NCBI GenBank assembly: GCA_020629965.1
Contig: JAHDCG010000008.1
Coordinates: 1 to 59,202 of the forward strand
Direction: 5' to 3'
Length of the DNA stretch: 59,202 nucleotides
Source of the DNA: Saprospiraceae bacterium
GTDB lineage: Bacteria > Bacteroidota > Bacteroidia > Chitinophagales > Saprospiraceae
The number at the start of each line of letters is the position of its first letter. The stretch's first letter is position 1. The position numbers and the translations under genes are program-made. The notes beneath the pieces are model-generated. The model was not told the origin of the DNA. It did no database searches and saw only the letters and a program-made list of their open reading frames with translations. Below, piece after piece: positions 9,849 through 19,579 of this stretch.

Positions 9849-9891
9849 CCGTAGCGTTATTTTAGCTTATCGACTAAAGTCGATGCTACGG
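9849..9891. repeat. Palindromic REP-like element upstream of hemW
   Basis: CCGTAGC (9849-9855) pairs with GCTACGG (9885-9891), and a perfect inner hairpin ATCGACT/AGTCGAT lies at 9869-9884. The element ends 42 bp before the proposed hemW start. It shares the CCGTAGC/GCTACGG sequence with the centre of the long hairpins at 32433 and 45429. Confidence 0.6.
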
Positions 9892-9933
9892 TTCGGGTGC
9901 GCATTTTCACTCTTTCGTATCAAAACTAAAAAT

Positions 9934-11058
9934 TTGTCCGGACTCTATCTCCATATTCCTTTTTGCAAACAGGCTTGCCACTACTGCAATTTTCATTTTT
10001 CGACTTCTTTAAAGTACAAGACGGAAATGGTGACGGCTATCATGCGCGAAATCGAGCTGCGCAAAGACTATTTGCCCGACAAAAAATTGGACTCCGTTTA
10101 CTTCGGCGGCGGCACGCCTTCCCTGCTGTCCGCGCAGGATTTGACTTTGCTTTTTGATGAAATCGACAAGCATTTTGTTTTTAATGACGCTGCGGAAATC
10201 ACTCTCGAAGCCAACCCGGATGACCTCACCCCGGAAAAATTAACCGCTTTTCAAAACTCTCCCGTCAACCGTCTCAGCATCGGCATTCAGTCTTTTTCGG
10301 ATGCGGATTTGAGTTACATGAACCGCGCACACAATGCCGCTGAAGCCGCCGGCTGTGTCCGACTTGCCCAAGAATACGGTTTTGATAATCTGACCGTAGA
10401 TTTGATTTACGGTACACCGACGATGAGCGACGCGCAGTGGCATGAGAATGTGGAGCGCGTTATCGACCTCGGCATTCCGCACGTTTCCTGCTATGCGCTG
10501 ACCGTCGAGCCGAAGACGGCCTTGCAGCACTTTATTGAAAAAGGCAAATCGAAACCCGTGGACGAGGAGCAGACCGCGCGGCAATTCGAGTACCTCACCG
10601 AGCGACTGAAAGCGGCGGGTTTTGTGCATTACGAAATCAGTAACTTCGCCAAACCCGGCAGCTTCGCCAAACATAATTCCAACTATTGGACGGGAAATCC
10701 TTACCTGGGGGTCGGCCCCTCCGCACATTCTTTCGACGGAAAAAGCAGACAGTGGAACGCGGCAAATAACGCCGCTTATCTGAAAAGCATAGCGGAAGGA
10801 AAAGTACCGTTCGAGCGGGAAATTTTGACGGTGACGCAACGGTACAACGAGTACATTCTTACGGCTTTGCGCACGGTATGGGGTGTGCATTTGAAAAGAA
10901 TAGAACCGAAATTTTCGGCTTATTTTTTGAAAAATGTGCGGCCGTTTTTAGAGAATAAAACGGTATTTGCGGAAAACGAAATTTACCGCCTGACGGAGAA
11001 AGGAAAACTTTTGGCGGATAATATTTCTATGGAGTTGTTTGCGGAAGAGGATTATTGA
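9934..11058 (+). CDS. hemW: Radical SAM heme chaperone HemW
   Basis: HemW is a radical SAM protein that binds heme and delivers it to respiratory apoproteins. It was long misannotated as coproporphyrinogen III oxidase. I place the start at the TTG at 9934, giving 374 aa that begin MSGLYLHIPFC, the usual start of the family. Longer frames from 9826 or 9883 would translate the palindromic repeat at 9849-9891. The 4Fe-4S/SAM motif CxxxCxxC is Cys11, Cys15 and Cys18. The glycine-rich SAM site FGGGTPS follows near residue 58. The HemN-type C-terminal domain is present. It is convergent with the SPOR gene across a strong terminator. Confidence 0.93.
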   Translation: MSGLYLHIPFCKQACHYCNFHFSTSLKYKTEMVTAIMREIELRKDYLPDKKLDSVYFGGGTPSLLSAQDLTLLFDEIDKHFVFNDAAEITLEANPDDLTPEKLTAFQNSPVNRLSIGIQSFSDADLSYMNRAHNAAEAAGCVRLAQEYGFDNLTVDLIYGTPTMSDAQWHENVERVIDLGIPHVSCYALTVEPKTALQHFIEKGKSKPVDEEQTARQFEYLTERLKAAGFVHYEISNFAKPGSFAKHNSNYWTGNPYLGVGPSAHSFDGKSRQWNAANNAAYLKSIAEGKVPFEREILTVTQRYNEYILTALRTVWGVHLKRIEPKFSAYFLKNVRPFLENKTVFAENEIYRLTEKGKLLADNISMELFAEEDY

Positions 11059-11064
11059 CAGCAG

Positions 11065-11125
11065 TTTTTCCGAGATTTACTGGCAGGGTGACTCAAAGTC
11101 ACCTTTTCAGTAAATCTCGGGAAAA
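11065..11125. terminator. Bidirectional terminator between hemW and the SPOR gene
   Basis: A long hairpin: CCGAGATTTACTG pairs with CAGTAAATCTCGG, with an inner GGTGACT/AGTCACC stem, and T- and A-runs at the two ends. It lies between convergent genes and fits Rho-independent termination in both directions. Confidence 0.9.
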
Positions 11126-11139
11126 CCATGTAACATATT

Positions 11140-12927
11140 CTATATCGCCCCACCCGTTTTAGCCCCCAAATTCGCTTGCAAAACCGCCAACGCCAATCCC
11201 TTCGCATCCGCCGCATTGTAGCCTTTCGCGGCAAAATAATCTTCCAATAAAACGTAAGACTGATAAAAACTCAGCGCAAAAGCCGTTTTGATTTCGGCCA
11301 ACAGCGGGTCGCGTTTGGCACGGGTTTCCGTTTCGGTCATGAGCTTTTTTGACCATATTTCCAACGCCGTCAATTCGCTTGCCGTAGGTGCGACGGGTGC
11401 CAAAAACAGGCGAATGCTGCGTGCGCGTTGCTTCGCCGCTTTTTGAGTGTTTACTTTGGTGCCGGCACTCAAATCGTCGGTTACGGCATTGAGTACCTGC
11501 AATTCCTCCCAATCGATAAAGCCGTTACAGTCCTGCAAAGTCAAATTGCCCGTATCGACCGCCGTGCCGAAAGCCTGCAATGCCTGTACGCCGTAGCGAT
11601 CGAAAAACCAACAAGGGACGGCGATTTTCTCTTTATCCGCACTCTGCACGTAACTCAGATGCTGCAAAAGCTGATCGAGGTTTTTGTAAGAATAATTCGC
11701 CTTATAATCGAACTGCGGTGCGTTTTGTATTTTTTTTCCGACGAAGGCTTCCCGTACCGCTTCCGCCATCAGAGCATCGACTTGTGCTTGGTTGTTCGTC
11801 GTTTCGTGCAGCCAATAGGCGCGGTAGGCTTTGGCAACGGGGGCGTTGCTGCGTTCGAGGGTCAGCACGGCATTTTTCGGGTCGTCCCACAGACCGTTCA
11901 CGGCGTACTGCAAACTGCCGGGGCGGGCAGTCGGTTCGCTGTTTTTCGCGTAATCGGCTAAGGCGCGATACTTTATCATTTGGCGATTATTCGCCCGTGA
12001 TGCTTCGTAAGCCGCTTTCGTGCCGCCGCCGTAAAAACCGTCGAGACTGCTGTTATAAGTACCTTCGGCTTTTAAAATTTCCTGTAAACGCAAGACCGAA
12101 GTCCGCTTTACGTCTTTACGAATTGCAGGTTTTGGTGCGGTCAAAACGGGCGCTTTGGCGGGTCTTTTGACCGGCAAATCCACTTTAACTGCCGGCGTTT
12201 TCGCAGCGGGTACGGACTTCTTTGTCGCCGACGGCACGGTCGGCATTTTTTTATTGTCTTCGGCGTATTCTTCCGGTTGATTGCCTTTTGCGGTTTCGGT
12301 TTTTTCGGCGGGCGCAGGTGTATTTGCGGGAGCATTACTCTTCGTCGGTTGCGGTACGACTGCCGCCAAATCTACATCGCCGCTCTCAAACGGCGTCACT
12401 TCGTGCAGCAGTGCGGAACTGACATTTTTGACAAAAGCATCGGAAAAACCTTTGCGCTGTACGGTCGGCAAAATAGCTTTTGCCGCCTGCGCATCGGGGT
12501 AGGGACCGGCTACGATTTTGAGTTGATTACCGTTGACAAGGGCAAAAATGCGACCCGCCGAGGAAAATTCTTTCCAATTGATTTCTTTACGCGCATCGCG
12601 TACCGCCAACTGAATGACCGTTGTGGTTTCGGCGTTTTTTGCCGTCAAATTTTCTGCCTGCGCGTCGATGTAGCCGCGACTTTGTGCGGTTTTTACCACC
12701 CGGTCAGCCTCGGCTTTGCCTTTGATGCCGCCGATGTAAACGTTCTTGACCGTACCCGCATCTTTGACGGCGTAGAGATAGCCGAGGTCTTCAACGACGG
12801 AAAACGCGCTCGCTTTGGCATTGATAAACTGTCCGAGTTTTACTGCATAGATGTCTGCATCCTGCGCCGTCAGCGACGCAGAAAACAAAAATGTAAATGC
12901 CAAAAATGAACTGATGATATATTTCAT
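11140..12927 (-). CDS. Exported SPOR/peptidoglycan-binding-like protein
   Basis: Start chosen at the ATG at 12927 (MKYIISSFLAFTFLFSASLTAQ), which gives a clean signal peptide and 595 aa. An upstream frame extension adds an implausible polar stretch. After the signal come two SPOR-like repeats of about 75 residues each (around 25-95 and 100-180; VYIGGIKGKAEADRVVKTA and LKIVAGPYPDAQAAKAIL). A Pro/Ala/Lys-rich linker follows, then a segment like a peptidoglycan-binding domain (LRLQEILKAEGTYNSSLDGFYG) and a long helical C-terminus. SPOR domains bind denuded septal peptidoglycan, so an envelope or division role is inferred. The C-terminal half is not recognised. Confidence 0.8.
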   Translation of the reverse strand: MKYIISSFLAFTFLFSASLTAQDADIYAVKLGQFINAKASAFSVVEDLGYLYAVKDAGTVKNVYIGGIKGKAEADRVVKTAQSRGYIDAQAENLTAKNAETTTVIQLAVRDARKEINWKEFSSAGRIFALVNGNQLKIVAGPYPDAQAAKAILPTVQRKGFSDAFVKNVSSALLHEVTPFESGDVDLAAVVPQPTKSNAPANTPAPAEKTETAKGNQPEEYAEDNKKMPTVPSATKKSVPAAKTPAVKVDLPVKRPAKAPVLTAPKPAIRKDVKRTSVLRLQEILKAEGTYNSSLDGFYGGGTKAAYEASRANNRQMIKYRALADYAKNSEPTARPGSLQYAVNGLWDDPKNAVLTLERSNAPVAKAYRAYWLHETTNNQAQVDALMAEAVREAFVGKKIQNAPQFDYKANYSYKNLDQLLQHLSYVQSADKEKIAVPCWFFDRYGVQALQAFGTAVDTGNLTLQDCNGFIDWEELQVLNAVTDDLSAGTKVNTQKAAKQRARSIRLFLAPVAPTASELTALEIWSKKLMTETETRAKRDPLLAEIKTAFALSFYQSYVLLEDYFAAKGYNAADAKGLALAVLQANLGAKTGGAI

Positions 12928-13249
12928 GTGATTTGTTTTCTTTAAATTGTGTCTTTCAAACGTCTGTTTTTGCCGCGCCGGTATATCTTTGCTGCGCAAA
13001 TTACGGCTTCGCGGTCTCCTGTTTAAGATTCAAAAATCACTCCTTTTCCACAGCTTTGCGGAGTTACTAACATTTTGTTAGGGAATGTGTGAAAACGTTT
13101 TTCAATATTGATTTTTCGGTTGGAAAAACGACGAATTTTGCAGCGAGTATTTGCAGTCCGGCAACCTTTACCGACGAACAGGTCGAAAAGCGGCGCAATT
13201 TTCGGATATTTGTTTTTGATTTGAGAAAATGACGCATATATAACGACTC
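12928..13249. other. Divergent intergenic region, no gene called
   Basis: This 322-bp stretch separates the divergent SPOR and FtsB-like genes. On the plus strand TATCTTTG occurs at 12984-12991 and TTTTCGGATATTTG at 13199-13212, and the latter could drive the FtsB-like gene. A 47-codon frame from GTG at 13089 to 13232 exists but has no support. No stable repeat was seen. Confidence 0.4.
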
Positions 13250-13579
13250 ATGGCAAAAGCAAAAACCGGACACAACCCGCTCAAACCCCTGCTCGACCGC
13301 ATTCCCGCGCCGTTGCGCAATAAGTATTTTTTGGTTTTGGGAATATTTTTGTTTTGGATAATTTTTATTTCCAAAGCCGACATTATGACGCAGTTTAAAC
13401 TGAACCAAGCGCGGCAAAATTTGGAATTCGACAAGCAATATTATCGAGAAAAAATCGAAGAGGCGAAGCGACAAAAGTTAATTCAGGAAGAAGACATCGA
13501 AAAATTTGCCCGCGAAAAATATTACTTTAAAAAGGACGGCGAGGATGTGTATATCATGGAAGAACCCGCCGAACAATAG
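13250..13579 (+). CDS. FtsB/DivIC-like septum formation protein
   Basis: A 109-aa single-pass membrane protein of the septum formation initiator family (PF04977). Residues 1-24 are cytoplasmic and basic, 27-44 form one transmembrane helix, and 50-85 form a coiled coil in the periplasm. The conserved family ending EKFAREKYYFKKDGEDVYIM follows near residues 85-103. FtsB/DivIC bridges FtsL and FtsQ in the divisome. The basic N-terminal extension is usual in Bacteroidota. It lies 57 bp upstream of a DMT transporter gene on the same strand, which has no known link to division. Enolase, often upstream of this gene in Bacteroidota, is not here. Confidence 0.88.
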   Translation: MAKAKTGHNPLKPLLDRIPAPLRNKYFLVLGIFLFWIIFISKADIMTQFKLNQARQNLEFDKQYYREKIEEAKRQKLIQEEDIEKFAREKYYFKKDGEDVYIMEEPAEQ

Positions 13580-13635
13580 ATCTTAATCCCGCTATGAAAT
13601 ATCGTTTTTCGTAAGCAAAAGCAGCATTCGTACTT

Positions 13636-14580
13636 ATGAAAAACAACCCGCGTTTACTTGCCGCCGTCTTGGTTTTTGTCGGCGCCGTCCTCTTTTCGAC
13701 CAAAGCCGTTTTGGTCAAATTAGCCTACCGTTTCGACGTCGATACCCTTTCTTTGCTGACCCTGCGCATGGGCTTTGCCTTACCGTTTTTTATTGGAATT
13801 GCCGTTTACTCTACCCGCAAAAATCACCGCGCCGCACAGCCGGTTACCTTGTCTAAAAAGGATTGGGGCGGTATCGCTGTCCTCGCTTTATTGGGCTTTT
13901 TTGTGGCGAGTTACCTGGATTTTTGGGGACTGCAATACGTGTCCGCCGGCATGGAACGGCTGATACTTTTCATTTATCCGACCTTGGTTTTGCTGCTGAA
14001 CGCGGTAATTTACAAAGAAAAAATCAACCGTACTCAAGTCTTCGCTTTGCTGCTGACTTACTTCGGTATCGCTCTGGCATTTGCGCAGGGCATGACGACC
14101 GAGGGCTATCCGCATTTTCTGTTCGGCGGCGGTTTGATTTGTATTTCCGCATTGACCTACGCGATTTATTTGGTCGGCAGCGGTCGGCTGTTACCGCGTT
14201 TGGGTACGCTGCGTTTTACTTCACACGCGATGATTTTCGCTTGTTCGGCGGTGCTGCTTCAACACGGTATTTTGCAGCAATGGAAATTAGGAGATTTTGC
14301 GCCGCAGGTTTATTTGTACGCGGCACTTATGGCTTTTTTTGCGACGGTACTGCCCGTGCTGTTGATTTCGGAAGGCATCCGTATTATCGGTGCGAGCAAC
14401 GCGGCGGTCATCGGCAGCGTCGGACCGGTTTCGACGATTGTTTTAGCGTATTTTTTCTTGGGAGAAGTGCTCGGTTTTTGGCAAATCATCGGCACGGTCA
14501 TCGTCATCGCGGGTGTGCTGTTGATTTCTTTGCGGAAGGGGAAAAAAAATTCTACGGCAAATAATCAAAGCGATAAATGA
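13636..14580 (+). CDS. DMT family transporter (EamA)
   Basis: A 314-aa inner-membrane protein with about ten transmembrane helices arranged as two EamA repeats (roughly residues 6-150 and 160-300). The motif ATKAVLVKLAYRF-like segment in helix 1-2 and YLDFWGLQYVSAGMERLILF in helix 3-4 are typical of the drug/metabolite transporter superfamily. The substrate cannot be read from sequence. The C-terminus is a short basic tail (LRKGKKNSTANNQSDK). Its last 29 bp overlap the 3' end of the convergent SdiA-regulated-like gene, so there is no room for a separate terminator. Confidence 0.9.
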   Translation: MKNNPRLLAAVLVFVGAVLFSTKAVLVKLAYRFDVDTLSLLTLRMGFALPFFIGIAVYSTRKNHRAAQPVTLSKKDWGGIAVLALLGFFVASYLDFWGLQYVSAGMERLILFIYPTLVLLLNAVIYKEKINRTQVFALLLTYFGIALAFAQGMTTEGYPHFLFGGGLICISALTYAIYLVGSGRLLPRLGTLRFTSHAMIFACSAVLLQHGILQQWKLGDFAPQVYLYAALMAFFATVLPVLLISEGIRIIGASNAAVIGSVGPVSTIVLAYFFLGEVLGFWQIIGTVIVIAGVLLISLRKGKKNSTANNQSDK

Positions 14581-15484
14581 CCGCGTCTTTGCCGTTTTTG
14601 GCTTCGTTGGAAATGTACATCGTACCGTTTTTCTCAAAGCACAAACCCTCCGGCTGCGGATGGATTTCTTTGTCCAATTTTTCTATGTGCAAAATTTTAC
14701 CCGCCTCGCTCATCACACCCAGCATCTTTCCCTTAGAAGACAAGGCGTAAATATCTCCCGTGCGCGGATGCACGGCGATAGCGGAGGCACTGAATTTAAA
14801 ATCATCGGGATCTTCCGCGAAATGCTGTTGCATCTTTTCGTGGCGGTGCAGATGCGTATTTTTTTCTAAATATTCTAAAAAATCAGACAGCCGCAGCACG
14901 TAAACGGGTTTTTCAATCAGCGTGCGCGTCATCAAATCAAAAGCGTAAATACTCTTCTCTAAAATCGGCTCGTCGCCTTCTTCGCCTACCTCTTTACATG
15001 CCAAAAGCAAACGCTTATTTTTGGCATCGTAACCCAAACCTTCCACGTCAAATTCTTTGTTCAACGCCGTTGTGTATTTTATGGTCTGTTGGTGATCTTC
15101 GCCGACGTTGTGCAGTTCGTAGATTTTACCGTTGCTTTTTACGATGAAAACGCTCGGGCCGACCATTTCCACGCCTTCATAATCGCCCTCTTTATGAAAA
15201 TTATAATCGCGTTCTACTTCGCCGGTGCGTTTATTGATGAAAAAAACCTCGCCGTCTTCATCCTGTACCGCTATCAATTTGCTTTCGTCGGGCGTCAATG
15301 ACAGCCCCGAAATTTCCTCTAAATCGTCCGGCATTTTCATTTCGGCATCTGGTTTACCGAGGTCGTAATGCAAGCGGAAAGGATGCGCGGCTTCCGTGTC
15401 AATCGAGGTAAAATTTTCGGAAACGGAAGTTTGACAAAAAACAAAAACGGGTAAAAAAAGAAAAATATAAAGCAAATATTTCAT
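14552..15484 (-). CDS. Exported SdiA-regulated-like beta-propeller protein
   Basis: A 310-aa protein with an N-terminal signal peptide (MKYLLYIFLFLPVFVFC). The Cys after VFVF could also be a lipid-attachment site. Mature repeats such as LEEISGLSLTPDESKLIAVQ, GDYEGVEMVGPSVFIVKSNG and HPQPEGLCFEKNGTMYISNE match the SdiA-regulated family (PF06977), a six-bladed propeller related to SMP-30/phytase-like folds. The biochemical role of the family is unknown. Several acidic residues in blade turns could bind calcium. The gene overlaps the convergent DMT transporter by 29 bp at its 3' end and stands alone on its strand. Confidence 0.85.
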   Translation of the reverse strand: MKYLLYIFLFLPVFVFCQTSVSENFTSIDTEAAHPFRLHYDLGKPDAEMKMPDDLEEISGLSLTPDESKLIAVQDEDGEVFFINKRTGEVERDYNFHKEGDYEGVEMVGPSVFIVKSNGKIYELHNVGEDHQQTIKYTTALNKEFDVEGLGYDAKNKRLLLACKEVGEEGDEPILEKSIYAFDLMTRTLIEKPVYVLRLSDFLEYLEKNTHLHRHEKMQQHFAEDPDDFKFSASAIAVHPRTGDIYALSSKGKMLGVMSEAGKILHIEKLDKEIHPQPEGLCFEKNGTMYISNEAKNGKDAVIYRFDYLP

Positions 15485-15517
15485 GGAAATTCGTTTGGTT
15501 AGACCGAAAAAAATAAA

Positions 15518-18500
15518 TCAGCTCAACTCCGACACCCGCTCTTTAAAAACATACTGCGGCGTCGCTTGAAAAAGTGTCTTGTATAACGTCAAAGCCTCGC
15601 TGCGGTGTATTTGAGAATCGGTAATTTTTTGTAATTCGTACAAAATCGCCGCTCTTTGCACCTCATTAAGATTTTGCCGCAGCAGACCTTCCAACTCATT
15701 TTGTGCCGTCTGCGATTCGCCCGTTTCTTTGTAGATAATCGCACGGAAAATTTTGGCTTGAAATTCTAAATCTGCGTTACCGAGTTCGGCGGCGGTTTTT
15801 AACGCTTCTGCAATATTCTTTCGGGCTTTTTCGTATTTTTTCAGAGCAATCAAAGCCTCGCTTTTCTCCAAGAGACTTTCACCGAGTACCGGCAGATTTT
15901 TGATATTGCGAGAAATGTCGATAGCTTGGTCGTAGCATTCGATGGCCGGCTCGTATTCATTTTGATTATAAAAAATATCGCCCAAAGTGTTTACCGCTTT
16001 GGCGATGCCTTTTTGGTAGCCCAATTCGGTACAGAGTTCGAGATTTTTCTCCATAAACTGCTTGGCCTCCGCGAATTTTCCCTGTACGTTCAGCAGGTCG
16101 CCGATTAAGCCCAAAGCAATGGAAATACCCTGTTTATCGCCGAGTTCTTCCGTGATTTTAAGGTCTTGGCGGAAGAGTTCCATGGCGCGGTCGTAGTCGC
16201 CTTTACGCTCGTAAACCGAACCCATGCAGCCGATGGCAATGGAGGTCAGTTGCTTGTTTCCGAGTTCTTCGCAGAGCGTCAAACCCTCTTCAAAGCAAGC
16301 CAACGCTTTATCATAATCGCCTTTTTCCAACAGCACGATTCCCATGTTGGTATAAAGGGTCGCCATGCCCTGTTTGTCGCCGTTTTGCTGACAAATTTCG
16401 AGTTGGTCGCGCTGCCATTTGATGCCCTCGTCGTAGTCGCCCCGGTTCATATAAGTCAGACCGAGATTGGCGACGATTTGCGCCAGTACGGAGGTGTGTT
16501 CGTGCAGGCGGCTGAGTTCGATGCTGCGTTTAAAAAAGGCTTCGGCGTTTTCGTAGCTGCCCTGCCGGAAGTTAAGATTTCCGAGATTTCCGTACACTTT
16601 CGACAGCCCGCGAATGTCGTCGATTTTTTCTAAAAAGACCACCGCCCGTTTCAAATTCTCGCCGGCGCGGTCGTAGTCCCCTTTTAACATCAGCAGGTGT
16701 CCCATGCTGTTTTCGGCGCGCCCTTTGAGCAAATCGTCTTTGACTGCGTAGGTCAATTCGAGGGCTTCGGCGTAAGTTGCTTCACATTTTTCCCACTGTC
16801 CGATGAGTTCGAGTACCGTGCCTTTGCGCAGCAGAGCTTTGATGAGTTCTTCGGCTTCGCGGTCACGGTCGAGCACGGCGAGCAGTTTGTCGTAGTACAA
16901 AAGTGCTTGCTCGTTTTGGAAATTTCGGCGGGAATAACTTGCCGCTTTTTCAAAATAAATCCGCGCCTTTTCACTGATTTGTGCCTGTTCATAGTGAAAT
17001 GCCAAATCGACAAATCGCTCGTCTAAATTATCGGCATAAACTTTCTCAATCGCCTGTGCGATGTGTGCGTGTACCTCCCGCAGACGGGCGCGGAGCTGCA
17101 TATCGTACACGGCTTCGCGCAGCAAAGAATGCTTGAAAATATAGCGCAGTTCGTTCATGGCGCGCCAAATCTGACCTTTTTCCGCCGACTCGATTTGCTC
17201 TTTCAGCAGTTTGGCAGACTCGCCGTTGCGCTCGATAAAGGCTTCGTTAAGCGACAAAACTTCCTGTAAAACGGGTACTTCAAATTCGCGCCCGATGACC
17301 GCCGCCGCTTTCACCGTTTCTTTGACAAGGCGGGAAAGGCGGTCGATACGCGCCGTCAAAATGGAGTTAATCGAACCCGAAATTTTAACGTTTTCGTCCT
17401 CGATGTGCCAGACGTTTTCTTTGCGCGAGAGCAATTTACTTTCCGTGAAATATTCCAAAACCTGTTCTAAGTAAAACGGGTTTCCGTTGGTCGTGCGCTG
17501 CAACATTTCAAAAAACTCCTGTGAGATTTCGCCTCCGAGTTGTCGCTCGGCAAAGGTGCGCAAAGCGTCGGGTTTGAGGATGTTGAGGTCGATGACGGCG
17601 TGCGGAATGTCGAGTTCTGCGGGCAGTTCGGGTTCGATGAGGAAAGGCTTGGTGCCGTCATCGGCGTAGCGCGAAGTGACGAGCAAAAAGAGGGGCAGCC
17701 CTTCGATTTGACGCATAAATTGCTGCAAAAATTCTTTGGAATATTCATCGTACCAGTGCGCGTCTTCCAACTCCAGGACGACGGGCGAAATATGCGCCTC
17801 GGCGATGAAAAAATCAGCGAGGGCGATGAAAGTATTGCGGTAGCGACCCTGTGCATCGAGATTTTCCCAAAAGTCGTTTTCGGGTTGCAGCCCGACCAAA
17901 GTCACCAAAACCGAGCGCGTGCGGTACAAGTTGCGGCGCAGGCGTTCGCCCGTTTCGCCTTCGATTTTTTGAATATCTTTTGCCAATCTTTCAAAACCCG
18001 AAGTGAAAAGATTGCGGTTGACTTCGCCGGTATTTTCCGTGGATTGCGAAAAATATTGTCGGAAAAAAGTGATAAAAGGATTGAAAGGTTTGCGCAAAAT
18101 TTGGTCGGCGGGGCAGGTCATCCAAAAGATACGGCGACGCTGCTGCAGACTCTCGCGGGTTTCGTAAGACAAACGGCTTTTACCGATGCCGGCTTCGCCG
18201 AAAAGGTAAATCAGGTGCGGTTTGCGGAGAGCAAATGCAGCCTCGGCGGAAACGATGATTTCCTGTAGTTCCGCATCGCGTCCTATCATTTCACCGCCGT
18301 AGGCAGGCAGCATGGCATTGTTGCGACCGCGCAAAGTGAAAGTCAGAATATCTTTTTCAAAGCCTTTGTAAGAGATTTCGCCTTTGCTGCGGAAGCGGAA
18401 AAAACGGCTGCGTTGTACTTCTTCGTCGGTTGCCGTTTCGCCCCAATCCGCGTAAGACATCAGGCGGGCGGCGAGGTTGACATTCGAGCCGACGGCGGCG

Positions 18501-19531
18501 TACTGACTGCGTTCTTTGCTGCCGATGAAGCCGGTGTAGGCCGTGCCGGAAGTGACGCCGATGCGAAAGCGCAGGGTGGTATCTTTGGTAAGTTGCGCCG
18601 TATTTTCGCGCAGGGCGGTAACAAATTCGAGGGCGCGTTCGGTGTTGTTTTCAAAGGAAACGGGCGCGCCGAAAAAGCAGACCATCAAACCGCCTTTGTC
18701 TCCGAAATCCACCTCTTTAAAGTAGCCGGAAAAATTGTGCAGTTGCTCCAAAACTTCCTGCGCAAATTTGTTGAGCAGGTCGTGATTATCGACACCTTTA
18801 AAGGAAATAAAAACAGAAATAACGTTGCGAAATTCGCCGCGACCGTCGAAGCTGACAACCTCTTCGGGTAAAAAACTCAGTAGGACTTTTTTATCGGGAA
18901 ATTTCTTTTTTAAAGCACGCGGTACGGTGACTTGCGGAAAAGAGTCCGGATTTTCCCACAGATAAAAATCGGAAACGCGGTCGTGTTTCAACTCGACTTC
19001 CGACAGGTGCGCGGAAGCGGCGGCAATGGCGGCATCGACAAAAATCTGTTGTTGTTGCGCTCCTTTTTGCGCGTCCGCACTGCCGTTTATTGCTTCACCC
19101 CGGAAGTAAAAACTTTTCTGTTCTCTGCCGACGATGCCCCATTCGATTTCGCCGAGGGAAAGTCCGATTTTAGTCCGAATTTTAAAACCGTGAAATTCCT
19201 TGTCCGCGCCGGTGAGCGCACGCAGGCGTTTGGCGGTTTCCAAAACGGTCTCGATATTCATTTCATCTTCTCGAAATACGGCGGTAAACGCGTCGCCGGC
19301 GTAATACGGAATAAAGCCGCCGCGCCGATAGACGAGGCGTACCATCGGTCCGAAGATGTCGTTGAGAATGCTGCTGAGCTGCTCGGCACCGAGGTTGCCG
19401 CGCTTCATGAGGGTCTGCGTCAGGTGCGTAAAACCCGACAAATCCACGAACATGGCATAGGCACGAAAAGTGCCGTGCGACTTGTTTTCGCGGAAGCGTT
19501 CCTGTATGAAATGCGGTACGAGATTTTTCAC
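15518..19531 (-). CDS. Tandem adenylate/guanylate cyclase, AAA ATPase and TPR protein (soluble adenylyl cyclase-like)
   Basis: A 1337-aa cytoplasmic protein. Residues about 22-200 form a class III cyclase domain with both metal-binding Asp residues (FVDLSGFT, Asp30; YYAGDAF, Asp80). Residues about 235-400 form a second cyclase domain that has lost the first Asp (VFISFKGVD) but keeps the Asn/Arg catalytic motif (VGSNVNLAARLM). The two would form one composite active site. An ATPase follows, with Walker A GEAGIGKS near residue 445, then a helical region and about ten TPR repeats (roughly 860-1320). This order matches mammalian soluble adenylyl cyclase. The product (cAMP or cGMP) is not predictable. 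A 55-aa membrane protein gene lies just upstream. Confidence 0.9.
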   Translation of the reverse strand: MKNLVPHFIQERFRENKSHGTFRAYAMFVDLSGFTHLTQTLMKRGNLGAEQLSSILNDIFGPMVRLVYRRGGFIPYYAGDAFTAVFREDEMNIETVLETAKRLRALTGADKEFHGFKIRTKIGLSLGEIEWGIVGREQKSFYFRGEAINGSADAQKGAQQQQIFVDAAIAAASAHLSEVELKHDRVSDFYLWENPDSFPQVTVPRALKKKFPDKKVLLSFLPEEVVSFDGRGEFRNVISVFISFKGVDNHDLLNKFAQEVLEQLHNFSGYFKEVDFGDKGGLMVCFFGAPVSFENNTERALEFVTALRENTAQLTKDTTLRFRIGVTSGTAYTGFIGSKERSQYAAVGSNVNLAARLMSYADWGETATDEEVQRSRFFRFRSKGEISYKGFEKDILTFTLRGRNNAMLPAYGGEMIGRDAELQEIIVSAEAAFALRKPHLIYLFGEAGIGKSRLSYETRESLQQRRRIFWMTCPADQILRKPFNPFITFFRQYFSQSTENTGEVNRNLFTSGFERLAKDIQKIEGETGERLRRNLYRTRSVLVTLVGLQPENDFWENLDAQGRYRNTFIALADFFIAEAHISPVVLELEDAHWYDEYSKEFLQQFMRQIEGLPLFLLVTSRYADDGTKPFLIEPELPAELDIPHAVIDLNILKPDALRTFAERQLGGEISQEFFEMLQRTTNGNPFYLEQVLEYFTESKLLSRKENVWHIEDENVKISGSINSILTARIDRLSRLVKETVKAAAVIGREFEVPVLQEVLSLNEAFIERNGESAKLLKEQIESAEKGQIWRAMNELRYIFKHSLLREAVYDMQLRARLREVHAHIAQAIEKVYADNLDERFVDLAFHYEQAQISEKARIYFEKAASYSRRNFQNEQALLYYDKLLAVLDRDREAEELIKALLRKGTVLELIGQWEKCEATYAEALELTYAVKDDLLKGRAENSMGHLLMLKGDYDRAGENLKRAVVFLEKIDDIRGLSKVYGNLGNLNFRQGSYENAEAFFKRSIELSRLHEHTSVLAQIVANLGLTYMNRGDYDEGIKWQRDQLEICQQNGDKQGMATLYTNMGIVLLEKGDYDKALACFEEGLTLCEELGNKQLTSIAIGCMGSVYERKGDYDRAMELFRQDLKITEELGDKQGISIALGLIGDLLNVQGKFAEAKQFMEKNLELCTELGYQKGIAKAVNTLGDIFYNQNEYEPAIECYDQAIDISRNIKNLPVLGESLLEKSEALIALKKYEKARKNIAEALKTAAELGNADLEFQAKIFRAIIYKETGESQTAQNELEGLLRQNLNEVQRAAILYELQKITDSQIHRSEALTLYKTLFQATPQYVFKERVSELS

Positions 19532-19579
19532 CGAAGAAAACCGTTTGGGTTTGATACCGATGTGCGGTACAAAAAAATG

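Noticed and set aside
9826-9933. Longer HemW start at GTG 9826 or ATG 9883
   Set aside because: It would translate a palindromic repeat and add residues not seen in the family. The TTG at 9934 gives the canonical N-terminus.
13089-13232. 47-codon frame starting at GTG between the SPOR and FtsB-like genes
   Set aside because: Non-ATG start, no motif, and it covers the putative promoter 14-mer of the FtsB-like gene.
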